Shown here piece by piece: positions 20,518 to 33,583 of a DNA stretch of 64,000 bases. A program made the translations under genes and the position numbers. This stretch comes from Argopecten irradians (taxonomy: Eukaryota > Mollusca > Bivalvia > Pectinida > Pectinidae): the NCBI RefSeq assembly GCF_041381155.1, contig NC_091149.1, positions 8,944,609 to 9,008,608 on the forward strand, read 5' to 3'. How positions within the stretch are numbered: the stretch's first letter is position 1; each line of letters starts with the position of its first letter. The notes below the pieces were generated by a model. That model was not told the origin of the DNA. It worked only from the letters and a program-made list of their open reading frames with translations, and made no database searches.

Positions 20518-22736
20518 GTGTCAAATGGTACTATTTAAATCTCGGCTAACCTTACATATGTTTGTCTATTGTTATCTTTAAACGACTGTTTTGAATGAAG
20601 AAATAATTCAATAGAGTTAAAATGCATACATTTTATTTGAATTAAGGCTTACGGCTATTATTATATATCTGTATATAATTAGCGAGATACCGAACTTATG
20701 ATGCATGAACTGGTTTGACCCGTTTTAATATGGTGTTGAAGTATTTTCAGTGTTTATTATAGGTTGGTCTTAGGATACATTCATTTACACCTATATTCAT
20801 AATAAATAACAAAAAACTACCCCTTTATTACAGCTTCGTCACTGTCTTCAACAGAATCTGTTGATCGCTATTTCCAGAAAACATACAGAGCAGTTCGACC
20901 TCTGTGTAATATTATAGTCCGTTTCCTAATAATGTCTGACGTTACATTACGAACATCAAATGCATCCTACAATGTATATGTGTCGATACTATAAAAATAA
21001 AAGGTTGACCCTTTTCATAAGAATATAGTTTCAGATGATTAAACTTTTTGCTTTGTTTTCCTTTCTCTGTAGCTAAACCTCTGTAAACTTAAATACAACC
21101 ATAGTGGATATTATATACTGCCAACAGGCATGTGTCTCCTTTATTGAACAAATTGGGCACAACTAGCTGAGGTGTGCAGAGTATTAAGAATGTTACATAC
21201 ATGATACTCCAGGGGTTACTATCGTTGACATTTATAGCCACCCCAAAAATTTCGCTAAGTTAAACTAACGGAGGTTCGGGAGAAAAAAACCACCTTACAA
21301 ATCACAGGCCTACAGAAGCTTACTTCCTTTGAAGATACAGATAGAGAGCGACGCACAACTTCAACATAGTTAACCACAGTGTTTTCCATTTTATAATTCC
21401 TTTGAAATATATCAAAGGATCAGACTACCTCTTTTTCTGTTATCACTAGTTTTACTTAAATATAGTTAGGGTTGGATATAATGTCAGTGATAGTAATCCC
21501 TGGAGTATCGAGGATGTGTTACATGTTACGACGTCATTTGTTTTGTTATGATATTAAAACATAAATTAAAGCCAATTAAGTTCCTCGTTACAAGCAAGAT
21601 AATATTAAATTAAAAAATGTTTATGGAAATGCGATTCATAGCCTAAGTCAGTTTAAAAGGTATTGACTAACCAAAGTCAACTGGATATTGACTTTTAAAG
21701 AATCTCAATTGTTGTAAACGGACGATTTGCAACCGTTTTGCAGCTTAAATTTGGTGTATAAATAACCGTGTACACCGTAAGTCTTCAAAACAGATACATG
21801 TATTAGAATTATTTCTTATTTATCTATAACTAACTATTATATGGGTATTTTAAATACTGTATAAAATTATTCCAGAATTACATACTTTTGTTTTCAAAAT
21901 CATGAACATTGTAATGATTAGCCCTACCGATCTGAATGCAGGGAATAGTGAATCCTTGAGCTCGATCCTTTAGATGTAATTTGAGTTTTTACCTTCAGGA
22001 AGTGTAACCTCTGTAAGCAGTTTGTTAAATAGATTTCGCTGATTTTGTTGAATATATTTCGTTGAATTCGTTGAATATCTTGTAAAATCATTTTTTTTCT
22101 ATTTGTAATGATATGACCTAGCTAGTATTACAAAACCGGTATACTAGTAATACGAAACTAATGGTAATAATGTATAATTATTTTAAAGTTGTTAATATTT
22201 TTCATTCTAAATCTGATCTTCTGCTTGGCCAATACTCTTTCCATACCACTATGAAAAAATCGAGATTTGCACGAAAAACCGACGTATTAGTAGGGTCACA
22301 GTGAAATATCACGAGAATCGTACATTGAAACATTTGATCAAATGTATTAAACAAATAGATATTAGTATTGATGTAACTATGTCATCAGGTAATGTAAAAA
22401 TATCGTTTGCAAACTTTGTGAGAAACACTAGCTTTGAAATTAATTTTTTTCATATCCATATGAAATCGAAATGATAATGGCATCAATGCTTAAATATTTC
22501 AAATAACAAAGTTAATTTTAAAATCAATTTATTTCGGTGATTTTCCTCCACCAACAAACTTTGTAATTCATAAATTGCCCTGGCTGTTAATAGGACGTTA
22601 AGAAAAACTAATAAAACCAAACCAAAACATTTATTTCATTTTGCGACAAAATAATAGCTAGGGTCATTAAAACAGGTGTTAGTTTTTGAAAGTCGTTGTG
22701 AGACAGTGTATCCATAGAAACGCCCGTCCTTTCTGT

Positions 22737-23000
22737 CTCGGTGATCGGGTGGTGTAGTGGTTAAGCCGCTCGCCTTTCACCTAGTCGGCCGGGGTTCGAT
22801 CCCCACATCGGACGTGAAAAGGTCAGGGGTCACCTGCCCGATCACGTGGGTTTTCTCCGGGCACTCCGGTTTCCTCCCACACTAAGACTCCTCACGCGCT
22901 TACATCCGGGCCATCGAGAGTGATTTATGTTGTTTCTCAATCAATGTAAAATATCTATATTTATATATTCCGTCTCGAGCAACCTTATGAACACTTCTTT
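22737..23000 (+). mobile_element. tRNA-derived SINE inserted in unit 3
   Basis: Unit 1 is uninterrupted here (GTCCTTTTTCTGTGTGTCAC at about 6067). The insert begins GGTGATCGGGTGGTGTAGTGG, a pol III box A-like start, followed by GGGGTTCGATCCC, a box B match, so the head derives from a tRNA. A second conserved part follows (GTGGGTTTTCTCCGGGCACT and CCGGTTTCCTCCCAC), resembling a core domain shared by many invertebrate SINEs. The tail is AT-rich. Target duplication is not clean (CTTTCTGT at left, CTTCTTTTGTGT at right). The body is well preserved, so insertion is fairly recent and postdates the duplication. Confidence 0.75.
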
Positions 23001-26000
23001 TGTGTGTCACATTCTAGTGATATTTTCATTCCTGTATGCCAGTTCAAATGCATATTTAACATCCGGCTACATCAACATCATCGCATTTCGTCATTTAGAT
23101 ATGGGTCGTTTTAGGTTATGGGCCTTGTTGTTCTTTTATGAAGTAAAGACGAATTAGATGATTTTATATTGTTTTCAGACGAGCCGTGGTTTGACAAAGC
23201 CCTCGTAGGCCTGCATTAAAATCTGCAGTTCTGTGAAGATTTATACTTGTAATAATTACATGTAATATGATTTAATAAACGGTCGAACCGGTTGTTCCGA
23301 ATAAACGAAATCGACCCAGATGTACTCTATGGGCGAAATGACCAGATACTAAGTATGCGATAATGTTTCTGACAGGTACATGTATACAAACTATTTCGTC
23401 CCATGACATTAACCGTCAAGATATTTGGAGACAGTACTTTGATTGGTCACCTTGTAAGGTCACCAGAACGTGACCCTAACATGATACAGGACTGTGTTCA
23501 GAGTAGCACAATAGGAACAGAACAGTTTGAACTAAAAATATGTTATGAAAAATATTTAAAAGGATAACAATATTTGTTGAGGTATTAAATGTATGAAAAG
23601 ATAAATAAAATTATAAATATAGGAAAAATCATAACATATCGGGCCAAAAGATTGATGACTTCAACAACACAGTTATGTCAACGTAAAGCAGAGATGTGAT
23701 ATTTTCAGAGTCTGTATGAAAGAATAAAAGAAATACAATTATGTATCTATCAACTGACAAACTAGAAAGACATACCTAGACTCGCCTTAATGTAATTACC
23801 ATTAATTTTTGTTTTTCAAATCGTTAAAGAATAGGTGTATGGTAATATAGGGACAAATGGCTTTAGAATCCGAACCGTAGCACAAATTTTACATTAACCT
23901 TTTAAAATTAAAATCGTCTCCGTATACGTGGTACCTTTATCCTGTATTTAAAACTACTTCGCGTGTGTTTATTATGTTTGATTTGCATGCATTTAATTAT
24001 CATTATTCATTAATTAAGGAATTTTATTTTCTGTAAAGCCGTTTTGATTATCATATAAAACAACCTGAACTTAGGCAGAATACTTGCATATATACTTATA
24101 TATGACCTCACAGCCAAGCTCCTATTTCTTAATTGCCCTTTGCATTGTGTAAACTTTACTAGCGATACATTCATGAATAACCATGACGTATCCAGTAGAA
24201 ACAGTACGCCGTGTATCCCCTGACAACGACTTAATGTTCGATATACCTGTAGCAGTCGAACGGAACATAGGTATACTTATCTACGTGCAAAAAGCGAGAA
24301 GCGGTCGAGAAAATTCAGATTTGCACAAAAGGATCTATCTCTCCGAATTCCTGAATTCAGCTCTATTACCAAAAAACGGCCAGTAACTGTGATCGAAGTT
24401 ACCATCATCTATCAGGTACAATGTAATATTTACAGTCATTCGGTTCATTGTTTTAATGACTATATTTTTTGCAATATCATTTGAGTTGTCCTATGTTGTT
24501 ATGGTGAAAATCCATCCGCATTGCTGGGTGATGTCATCATTTATAATTGCGTTTTTATTATTTGTATAATAATCAAGTTAAATTAACTATACTTCAATAT
24601 TAATTTCATGAGAGTATGCATACAATTGTTCATTTTTATCTTCAGTGGATACGATTGCTTTACAAATATATACAAAAAGAAATTTAAAAATAAAAACAAA
24701 AGCAAGATAGTCTCTGTAGACATTACCTCCTCAGGAAGCTCCTCAACAATAACTGGTCAGATCTGTTAAAATTCCCTTATATATTTGTATTTTCACAGTT
24801 ATTAATTGAATTTACTTGAAGAATTTACATGCAGATTAAATGAAAATTGTCTGCTTACCCAACTCATGATATTTGCATAATTTCCCGTTGTTTCGTTTCC
24901 AAAATATATCATTTGTGTAACGATAAAACTTGGTTGGGGATCGTATTCTTCTTTCGATACGTATTACCAATAGGTTCGAAATAAGACATAGTTTCATAAC
25001 AATAGACACTATTCAATATAATATACTAAATGTATAGTCTGAATGAGTAGACATATTTGTAGAAATACCGTGTTTGTTGATAATTCAGCATTGAAATAAA
25101 TTGAAGAAATGGCAGAAATACACATAAAATATACACTGTAGAACAAACTTTTTTACAATGCCAGTTCGAAACTGTTGACCACCCACATGGTCATGCAACC
25201 GCCAGGAAAACTTTTTTTTAAATAATAATGATAACAACGAACTTTATATCCATTCATTGAGTCAAAGAGTCTTCTCAAATGTGGTCGAAAATATAAGATG
25301 TACAGTATTCACAGCAAATTTCCATTTTCTATCATAGATATACATAGCGAAATAAACTGAGGTTAGGTATTTTCCAATTATCTGTTCCTGTTACACATAC
25401 ATCCTTTGATGAGAAATTGGTAAAAAACTGGTTTTATCAATGTTTGTCAATATCCCTTATATGTAGGTTTTTTTCGGATTGCAGAGATTGGAAACATTTA
25501 CCAAACATGTATTTGAATTTTTAAAGGTCACTAAACGATCCAAGTTCACTGAAAACGTCAAATAATGTCTTTAAACATTTTTTATGGTATACATAATTCA
25601 ACAGCTTTGTATTCCATGACCTTCGGTATCACCTTGGGAAACACTGGAGCGTAACGCCTAGGGGATGGTTACCTTGCTCAAATCACTCCGCCAGTTCACA
25701 CAATAGCTGATACACTGTATACAGTCATAACCCATCTGCCATATTGCTCGACATCACCTGTTATTTTATCTTTTCTTTCTTCTTTTTTTTTTTTTTTTTT
25801 TTACTTTTATTTGATCGGATTACTTTTGGAGTAAAGCTTATCATATTGCGCAAACTCATCCTTTTGTTCTATTTACCTATTGTTTGTTTATATTGATTGC
25901 TTGTTTTTGTTTTTGTTGTTGTTGTTGATTTGTGTGGGTTTTTTTTTACTTTCACTTGAATGAATTACTTTGAAACTGAGACATACATTACTTTTACAAT

Positions 26001-26890
26001 CATATAGAGAGGGATACTATTTCTCAGAGGATAAACTGGGTCTTCTCCCATTTTTAAATGCACATCTAGTGCATAGATTCAAAATATTTTTTGAACAATG
26101 GTTTGGTTTGGTTTGGTCTATAAGCTGAACAGCCAAGGTCATTTAAGGATAACCTCCGATATGTATATAATGTCTTGCGTGTGTGAAGCACGGGTTGCGT
26201 GTTTTTGGAGTCTGCGGTATATTCGTGTTGTGACTTCTTGTACAGTGGAACTGTTGCCCTTTTTATAGTGCTATATCAGTGAGGCATGTCGCCGGAGACA
26301 CCAATCAACACACACAACCTGGTCACATTATAATATTATTACTAATTATTTATAAAAGCAGAGTCAGCAAACGTTATATTATACTGTATGTTTAATTACA
26401 ACTTTTTGAAACAATTATATAAACTTTTATAAGACATCTTCATATATTCAAAACATGTTCAAAATCAATACATGTGTGTCATGCAGCCTCCCAAAATGAA
26501 TAGCTTCAACGTAACATGTTTAACACCTTGCCATCCTTAAATGACATAATCTATGAGAATTGGAATATTTCCTCACACCAGACCTTTCAATGACTAACAA
26601 CCAAATGTGTTGTGACAAGATACCTTGTTACATAATATTTAATGTAAGGAAAGTACTTCGCACTAGTGAAACAACTCAAATAACTGGTATTCATCAAGAG
26701 GAAACAAAAAATATCCTCTATACAAATAGACTTTCAACCCTAACTACATCCATACTGATTATATTTAATCACTCAATCACTCTCTTAGAGACTCTTTACA
26801 TGTAACAACAATGACTGGATAAATTCATAAATATCAACAGTATATATCAATTATTTAAACAAACACTTATTTCTGTTCTTGTATTTGTTG
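23001..26890. other. Upstream flank of galactosyltransferase copy 3
   Basis: Matches 6471-10303. It includes the 67-codon frame at 24183-24386 (no evidence of selection), a longer poly(T) run at about 25782-25802 than in unit 1, and a copy of the dispersed repeat at about 26101-26340. No further genes were recognised. Confidence 0.45.
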
Positions 26891-26944
26891 AACAGATTTC
26901 CAGCTGATCCCTTTGAAGCGAAGACGAAGACATTCATTGTCACA

Positions 26945-28024
26945 ATGTGTAAGGATGCGCTGAGATCTACACCCAAAACAACAAACCAGAATGATTCAAA
27001 ACTCCACATTGTATATGCCTTAATTGTGGCTGTTGTATTATGCATTGTGCTGATATTTGCCACATCCCTGTATACAACAGAGGCGTTTATTCCGTATTCA
27101 CAGTTACACTATCCGGTCAGAATGGAATTTCTCTCAAGTTATAAAACATTCGAAAACACAGGAAGGAAGCCTTTAGCAAAAATTATCAACCCGCATCCTT
27201 TTAGATATATTAAATCGCGAAAGGGTTGCAATTTCACAGAAACGAACAAACCAACATTATTAATTTTGATAAAATCAGCTGTGTCTAATTTTCATTTACG
27301 GGAGGCGATTCGATCAACATGGGGTGATGTTAGTAGAATCAATGTTGAAATTGTGTTTTTACTTGCGTTCAAAGCTAAGGAACAAAATCATGTTGATACA
27401 GAAGCTGTACTATATGGGGATATAGTTCAACAGGACTTCCGAGATGCATACATGAACAACACCTATAAGACCATAATGGGATTTAACTGGGCTGTTTATT
27501 ACTGTCATCAAGCGAATCACATTGTCTTTGTTGATGACGATCATTACGTGAATCTACCAAATTTGCTTAGTTACATTGATACACTCGATACACGGGACAA
27601 TAAAGATTTAATGGTCGGTAACGTCGTAAAGGATGCAGTCCCATTTAGGTCCCCGTACTCAAAATGGTCTGTTACGACAAAACAGTATCCCTACGACAGA
27701 TGGCCGCCATATTTAGCCGGAGCGGTGTACTTGATGTCACGTGACGTAGTCAGGAAACTAGCGTTCGCATTTCCATACGTAAAATCTGTAGACATTGATG
27801 ACGCATATCTGGGTATAGTAGCAAGTAAGATAGGTATAAAGCTCACCCATGAGCCGCGATTAGTTATACCTCCATATGCACTGTACACTAACCCCTCCCA
27901 TATGGTATACGGTGAATTTAAAACTTTGGCAGAGTTTCAGACAGTTCACAGACACCTTAAGCAGCATTTAAAGATGACAATGTGTGTTCTCACATGGAAA
28001 TGCCAATTTGCGTTCTTACTGTGA
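26945..28024 (+). CDS. Beta-1,3-galactosyltransferase-like (GT31), copy 3
   Basis: The frame encodes 359 residues, the same length as the protein at 10354-11433, with about ten amino-acid differences scattered along it and none in the DDD site, the REAIRSTWG motif or the WPPYLAGA region. It has a membrane anchor at about 21-43 and a Golgi-lumen catalytic domain, and the reaction class is as for its twin. The codon equivalent to ATG 10282 is not an ATG here, which supports the shared start at 26945. An acceptor-like GAACAG lies about 50 bases upstream. All motifs are intact, so both copies could be active. The same palindromic flank with AATAAA (about 28127) follows. Confidence 0.88.
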   Translation: MCKDALRSTPKTTNQNDSKLHIVYALIVAVVLCIVLIFATSLYTTEAFIPYSQLHYPVRMEFLSSYKTFENTGRKPLAKIINPHPFRYIKSRKGCNFTETNKPTLLILIKSAVSNFHLREAIRSTWGDVSRINVEIVFLLAFKAKEQNHVDTEAVLYGDIVQQDFRDAYMNNTYKTIMGFNWAVYYCHQANHIVFVDDDHYVNLPNLLSYIDTLDTRDNKDLMVGNVVKDAVPFRSPYSKWSVTTKQYPYDRWPPYLAGAVYLMSRDVVRKLAFAFPYVKSVDIDDAYLGIVASKIGIKLTHEPRLVIPPYALYTNPSHMVYGEFKTLAEFQTVHRHLKQHLKMTMCVLTWKCQFAFLL

Positions 28025-29430
28025 TATTTTGTACTTATTGTTTATACCCCTGCGAGATGGTATTCATGACATCATAAATATTCATGAATGATTCATGAAC
28101 TTTCAATATTGCGTGTGGTTCATGAAATAAAGTTCATGAATATTCATCAAATGACTTTCATGAACTCTCCAAGAAGTTTTATAAATCCATGAAACAATCA
28201 TGATTGTTCATGATCAATGTGTCAAAAATTATCCATGAAGTTTTATGCGTAATTGATATTCATTAAAAATTTTCAAAATGAATGGAAATGTTTCATTTAT
28301 TTTGAAAATTTTCAATGAACATCTGTTATGCATAAAACTTCATAAATGATTTTTGAAATGCTATTTCATTCATTTTTATGAATTTAAATGAATATCAACA
28401 GAAGTCAAATTACTTGTCACATTACCACATGAGTCACATGATTTCTATATATATTTCCGCCAAAATAGACACAATCCAAAATGGCTGCTGTATCTGCTGG
28501 CATGAGGAAGTGGAAATATTATTCATCTTAAAATGGAAGTTTTGTCACATTAATGGACGGATTATTCCATTCCTGGATTTTTTTAAGCACATATATACAC
28601 TTTCAGTAAGTTTTGATTTATCTGCAGTTATTTTCAACATGAAATTGTTGCACACTGATATTGCTATAGTGATTATGCTTCTATATTGGTTTGTGTGTCA
28701 AATGTTATTGAATTAAATTGTCAATATAAACTATCATGCTTTACACCTGTAGGTTTATTTTGGACAAATGCTACTTTACTTGGAATGTATTATGAAATTG
28801 AATGCTGTATTTCATTGAAAAATGATTTTGTAAGAATTTACCTGTGGTAGTATGAAAACATAATAAACAGGTTTACCTGTTGGTGATTTCATGTTATATA
28901 TTAAAGATAGGTTTCGCCCAACCAAATAATTATTTTTTTGTAAAATCCGCTAAACGGAAGAAATGATGAAAACACATATTAAAGATACCTCAATTTAATT
29001 TCTTTATGCGTACGAGCATGAACAAATGTATCTTGAATACAACATTGAAGGAAATCCTTGATTTATTACGACGTCAGCTAGACAGATTAGTTTGCAAAAA
29101 GATGCAATGGCTTGTGTTGTCGATGTTTCGTGCATGCGCATTGTTATGCACTAAAAGTAAACAAAATGGCTGAACAAAAGCGTGTGAGATAAAAAAATAT
29201 ATATATCTGAATCGGCAACAAAGAGGAGGAAAATAGAATGGAATCGGTAGCACCCTAGGATATCTCTAGGGAATTATATTCAGAGATGTCATGTACCAGT
29301 AGAAGAAACAGAAGCCACATCACAAGCGGAACTTGCCCGGTTCGTGTTGCACGTAGTGAGTTAAATTTCAACACATATGCCAGCGCACATACAGCCGCTT
29401 AAAAAGAGGTTTTAGGCACCGATGTTTGAG
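28025..29430. other. 3' flank of galactosyltransferase copy 3
   Basis: Contains the palindromic element (about 28045-28390), the TATA/ATG patch with a damaged E2F-like core (about 28443-28500) and the left part of the extra block (from 28953), including ACAAAATGGCTGAACAAAAG at about 29160. Within the block a short stretch reads VPVEETEATSQAEL in one frame in both units 2 and 3. It may be an old exon, but it is too short to name. Confidence 0.4.
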
Positions 29431-29611
29431 GTTACTTTCACTGATTATAATGATTTTCAAAATTATAAAATCAGTCGAAACAGATTCAGTGGGTTTGTCT
29501 TTGATATTTACAATCGGAATAAATATGAATAAATAATAATAAATAAATATACGATAAATATTGGTATCCTTTTCTTATACCTTCAAATCATTTGTCAGTA
29601 ATCACTGCCAT

Positions 29612-30115
29612 TTAAAGGGATAATTCATCCAAGAAAACATTAAAATTTGTACATATTTCGGACAAAAACTAGTTCTGATGTTAATTAGATCAGTCGGTTT
29701 TACTGTGATATGCCAGAAAATCCCAAGGTGGTGAAATGTGTGTGAAATGTTCAAACTCGCTCGCTGTCCGCCATTACACATTGTGGTCGAACTTCTTGTA
29801 TGCTGAACCCTGTCCCTTGCTCGTAGAGTAGTGTAACTTTTGTCTAGAACTTCTCAAATCGCTCTGACAGTAGTGTGTTTACCTTATTATGGTTAACGTG
29901 ACTTTTGCTCGGGTATGGGTACAGCCTACATATTGTACCTGCTAAATCGGATTGATCAACGATTTGTAATTACAAGTGTATAAATTAAACTATGACGTGG
30001 AATTTGTCAATATTTTATGATGTATGTTTCATAAGGAATGTAGAACAATACGTTTATGTTATATTTTGCTTCTTGGTTATGTAAAAGAATTAGCCTGAGT
30101 GAATTGTTCCTTTAA
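29612..30115. mobile_element. TTAA-flanked MITE (piggyBac-like)
   Basis: TTAA at 29612-29615 and 30112-30115 bounds a 496-bp element. The inner ends are imperfect inverted repeats, AGGGATAATTCATCC at left and GAATTGTTCCT at right (reverse AGGAACAATTC). TTAA duplication with short TIRs is characteristic of piggyBac-type elements and their MITEs. No protein is encoded. It occurs in the centre of the unit-3 block only, so it inserted after units 2 and 3 diverged or in a segment unit 2 has lost. Confidence 0.7.
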
Positions 30116-30818
30116 GTTTTTGCATTTCTAATGCTAAATCTGAAAGATTTAGAACTGTCAATTAAATCGAACCTTTGAAGAAATAATCAAGCAATGCTGT
30201 ATGGTTTGTTGCCAAAATCGCTATTCACTTACATTCAATTAACTATTAACCGTAGTGTGCTGTGTCAAATGGTACTATTTAAATCACGGCTAACCTTACA
30301 TATGTTTGTCTATTGTTATCTTTAAATGACTGTTTTGAATGAAAAAATAGTTCAATAGAGTTAAAATGAGTACATTTTATTTGAATTAAGGCTTACGGCT
30401 AAATCATTATATATCTGTATATAATTAGCGAGATACCGAACTTATGATGCATGAACTGGTTTGACCCGTTTTAATATGGTGTTGAAGTATTTTCAGATTT
30501 TACTATAGGTTGGTCTTAGGATACATTCATTTACACCTATCTTCATAATAAATAACAAAAAACTACCTCTTCATTACAACTTCGTCACTGTCTTCAACAA
30601 AATCTGTTGATCGCTATTTCCGGAAAACATACAGAGCAGTTCGACCTCTGTGTAATATTATAGTCCGTTTCCTAATAGTATCTGACGTTACATTACGAAC
30701 ATCAAATGCATCCTACTATGTATATGTGTCGATACTATAAAAATAAAAGGTTGACCCTTTTCATAAGAATATAGTTTCAGATGATTAAACTTTTTGCTTT
30801 GTTTTCCTTTCTCTGTAG

Positions 30819-33560
30819 CTAAACCTCTGTAAACTTTAAAATACAGCCACAATGGATAGTATATACTGCCAATAGGCATGTGTCTCGTTTATTGAACAAA
30901 TTTGGCACAACTAGCTGAGGTGGGTACAGTATTAAAAACGTTACATACATGATACTCCAGGGGTTACTATCGTTGACATTTATAGCCACCCCAAAAATTT
31001 CGCTAAGTTAAACTAACGGAAGTTCAGGAGAAAAAAACCACCTTACAAATCACATGCCTACAGAAGCTTACTTCCTTTGAAGATACAGATAGAGAGCGAC
31101 GCACAACTTCAACATAGTTAACCACAGTGTTTTCCATTTTACAATTCCTTTGAAATATATCAAAGGATCAGACTACCTCTTTTTTCTGTTATCACTAGTT
31201 TTACTTAAATATAGTTAGGGTTGGATATAATGTCAGTGATAGTAATCCCTGGAGTATCGAGGGTGTGTTACATGCTACGACGTCATTTGTTTTGTTATGA
31301 TATTAAAACATAAATTAAAGCCAATTAAGTTCCTCCTTACAAGCAAGATAATATTAAATTTAAAATGTTTATGGAAATGCGATTCATAGCCTAAGTCAGT
31401 TTAAAAGGTATTGATTAATCGAAGTCAACTGGATATTGACTTTTAAAGAATCTCAATTGTTGTCAACGGACGATTTGCAACCGTTTTGCAGCTTAAATTT
31501 TGTGTATAAATAACCGTGTACACCGTAAGTCTTCAAAACAGATACATGTATTAGAATTATTTCTTATTTATCTATAACTAACTATTAAATGGGTATTTTA
31601 AATACTGTATAAAATTATTCCAGAATTACATACTTTTGTTTTCAAAATCATGAACATTGTAATGATTAACCCTACCGATCTGAATGCAGGGAATAGTGAA
31701 TCCTTGAGCTCGATCCTCTAGATGTAATTTGAGTTTTTACCTTCAGGAAGTGTAACCTCTGTAAGCAGTTTGTTAAATAGATTTCGCTGATTTTGTTGAA
31801 TAGATTTCGTTGAATTCGTTGAATATCTTGTAAAATCATTTTTTTCTATTTGTAATGATATGAACTAGGAGACATTCTGTAGATGATGTTTATCAATATC
31901 TAGCTTGATGTTTTAGGATATCATCATCATTAGATAAATATAGCAATTCAGATTATCTATGTATATATATCAATATTAATTTGTATCTACTGTTAATATG
32001 TAAGGAGAGGGCGTGTATTGGCATGTTGCCTGTTGCCCAATTCCGATTGTCTGTAACATCTGACAATAAAATATTCTGAAATGAAAAATTAGATTTGAGT
32101 ACATGTGTACCTTTTGAGTGCTACAGTGGGATGCAGTGTGGCCAGTGAATCTTATAGAGGTAATTTATTTGCATTTTCATAAGATATGGTTATTGATGTA
32201 CTTCTTGTTTGATGAATACATTTATTCATAAGAAAATCTAACTCTATAGATAGGCCGAAATTGAACCCTTCCTCTAACGTTCCATTTCAGATGATTATGA
32301 AAGACACAAATTAAACAAAATGGGAGTCAGATTAAGCATAAAAACAAAGAAAACTAATCATTATGTTTCTAATTGAAATTTTAATTTGGTATAGTGAATA
32401 CAGTGTATTGAGTTTACACAGTCGTATTCAATCAGCGCTCAGTTTGATTTGATACATTGTGTAGCCCTAATTACCGTTGTCCGGTTGCTCAAAGGGTGGT
32501 TAGCTTAATGACTTGTTTTAGTGAAATTTTCATGTCTCATCTACTCATCAATACCTATGATTATATCATCACTGAAATGAGCAAGAAGATAAATAATAGA
32601 GTTCTTAAAATTCTTGTAAAATTTGTAAAGTTAGTTTTGCAAGAAATATTTTATCTTCATTTTAAATTATCGTTATATTGTGATTAAGCCTATCAGTCTT
32701 TAAACAAGCGGACGCTGGTCCTCCCATATAGCTTTCCCTATATATATTAATATATCATTGACCAGTGTCACATCGACGACTGACCACTGACCACTGACCA
32801 CTGACAACCCCACAGGTAAGAATAACGTTGATTTCTAGAGTATCGGATCATACGTACAGAAACAAAATCATTTACTCATTTTATGGAGTGCTTTTTTCAC
32901 TGTCTTTTAATTTGAAATTTTGATTTAATTGGGGTTTGCCATAAAACACCAAATTCAATTTTTACCGAAAAAGAAAACATCCTAGTTTTTCTTTTGATAT
33001 AAATCTTATTTTTGTCCATGATCTGTTTTTCAAATTGCTTACGAATATGAACACTCACAATGTTTTTCAATAATTCCTTCTTTATCCATACCAAAATCAT
33101 TTCAACAAAATGTAAACCCTATTTTCAAAGAATGATATCTTTGCAACCAATAATATACAGTACTATCAAAGTAAACTATAATGTAGAACATTTTATATTA
33201 ACCTATAACAAATTGCATTCTGGGAACCGCATAACTATATTTTAATGTGAAATAGCACTGGATTCAAAGGCAAAAATGACGCTGTTTCCATACTTATTTC
33301 ACAATGACTTCCTTTCTTTCAGTATACGGTGTGCGTGCTTTTTTTATCATTTCTTTTTTTTCATAATTTTCTGATGAAGTAATTCAATAATGTATACAAA
33401 AATGTTTGCGGGAAGGAAGATTCTATGTTTTGTATTTTGTGTGAAGATAATGATGATGATCTACAATGAAATCATCGATTGATTGATGCTATTGTTTATT
33501 TGTACTGAAAATGTCTTTGAAAAATAAACGATTATAAAAAAATTAATAAAAATATACATG
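30819..33560. other. Spacer between galactosyltransferase and GPCR, unit 3
   Basis: Matches 12357-15073. It holds the probable GPCR 5' exon donor CACAG|GTAAGA at 32815/32816 and the acceptor TTTTCAG just before 33568. Nothing else was recognised. Confidence 0.5.
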
Positions 33561-33583
33561 TTTTCAGATTTTTGTCCAGGAAA

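Larger units (their letters stand above)
18567..21073. repeat. Block present in units 2 and 3, absent from unit 1
   Basis: In unit 1, AAATCCGCTAAAC runs straight into CTCTGTAAAC (12350). In unit 2 the same GCTAAAC occurs before (about 18560) and after (about 21073) about 2.5 kb of extra sequence; unit 3 has the equivalent at 28953-30818. Outer parts (18567-19047 with 28953-29429, and 20518-21073 with 30262-30818) match between units 2 and 3, while the centres differ completely. Either unit 1 lost the block between 7-bp repeats, or it was inserted once before units 2 and 3 separated. The outer part holds an NRF1-like GCGCATGCGC (18751-18760) ahead of an ATG. Confidence 0.7.
17031..22122. repeat. 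Tandem duplication, unit 2 (truncated at both ends)
   Basis: It contains only the 3' half of the galactosyltransferase, the palindromic flank (about 17665-18010), the TATA/E2F/ATG patch (about 18060-18120), the block shared with unit 3 (18567-21073) and the spacer matching 12357-13395. It stops at GATATGACCTA (about 22120), before the region that carries the GPCR in units 1 and 3. A unique 135-bp filler (22123-22257) joins it to unit 3. Confidence 0.8.

Noticed and set aside
22745-22820. Functional tRNA gene
   Set aside because: Box A and box B are recognisable, but no cloverleaf with a proper acceptor stem was evident and the sequence continues into a SINE body.
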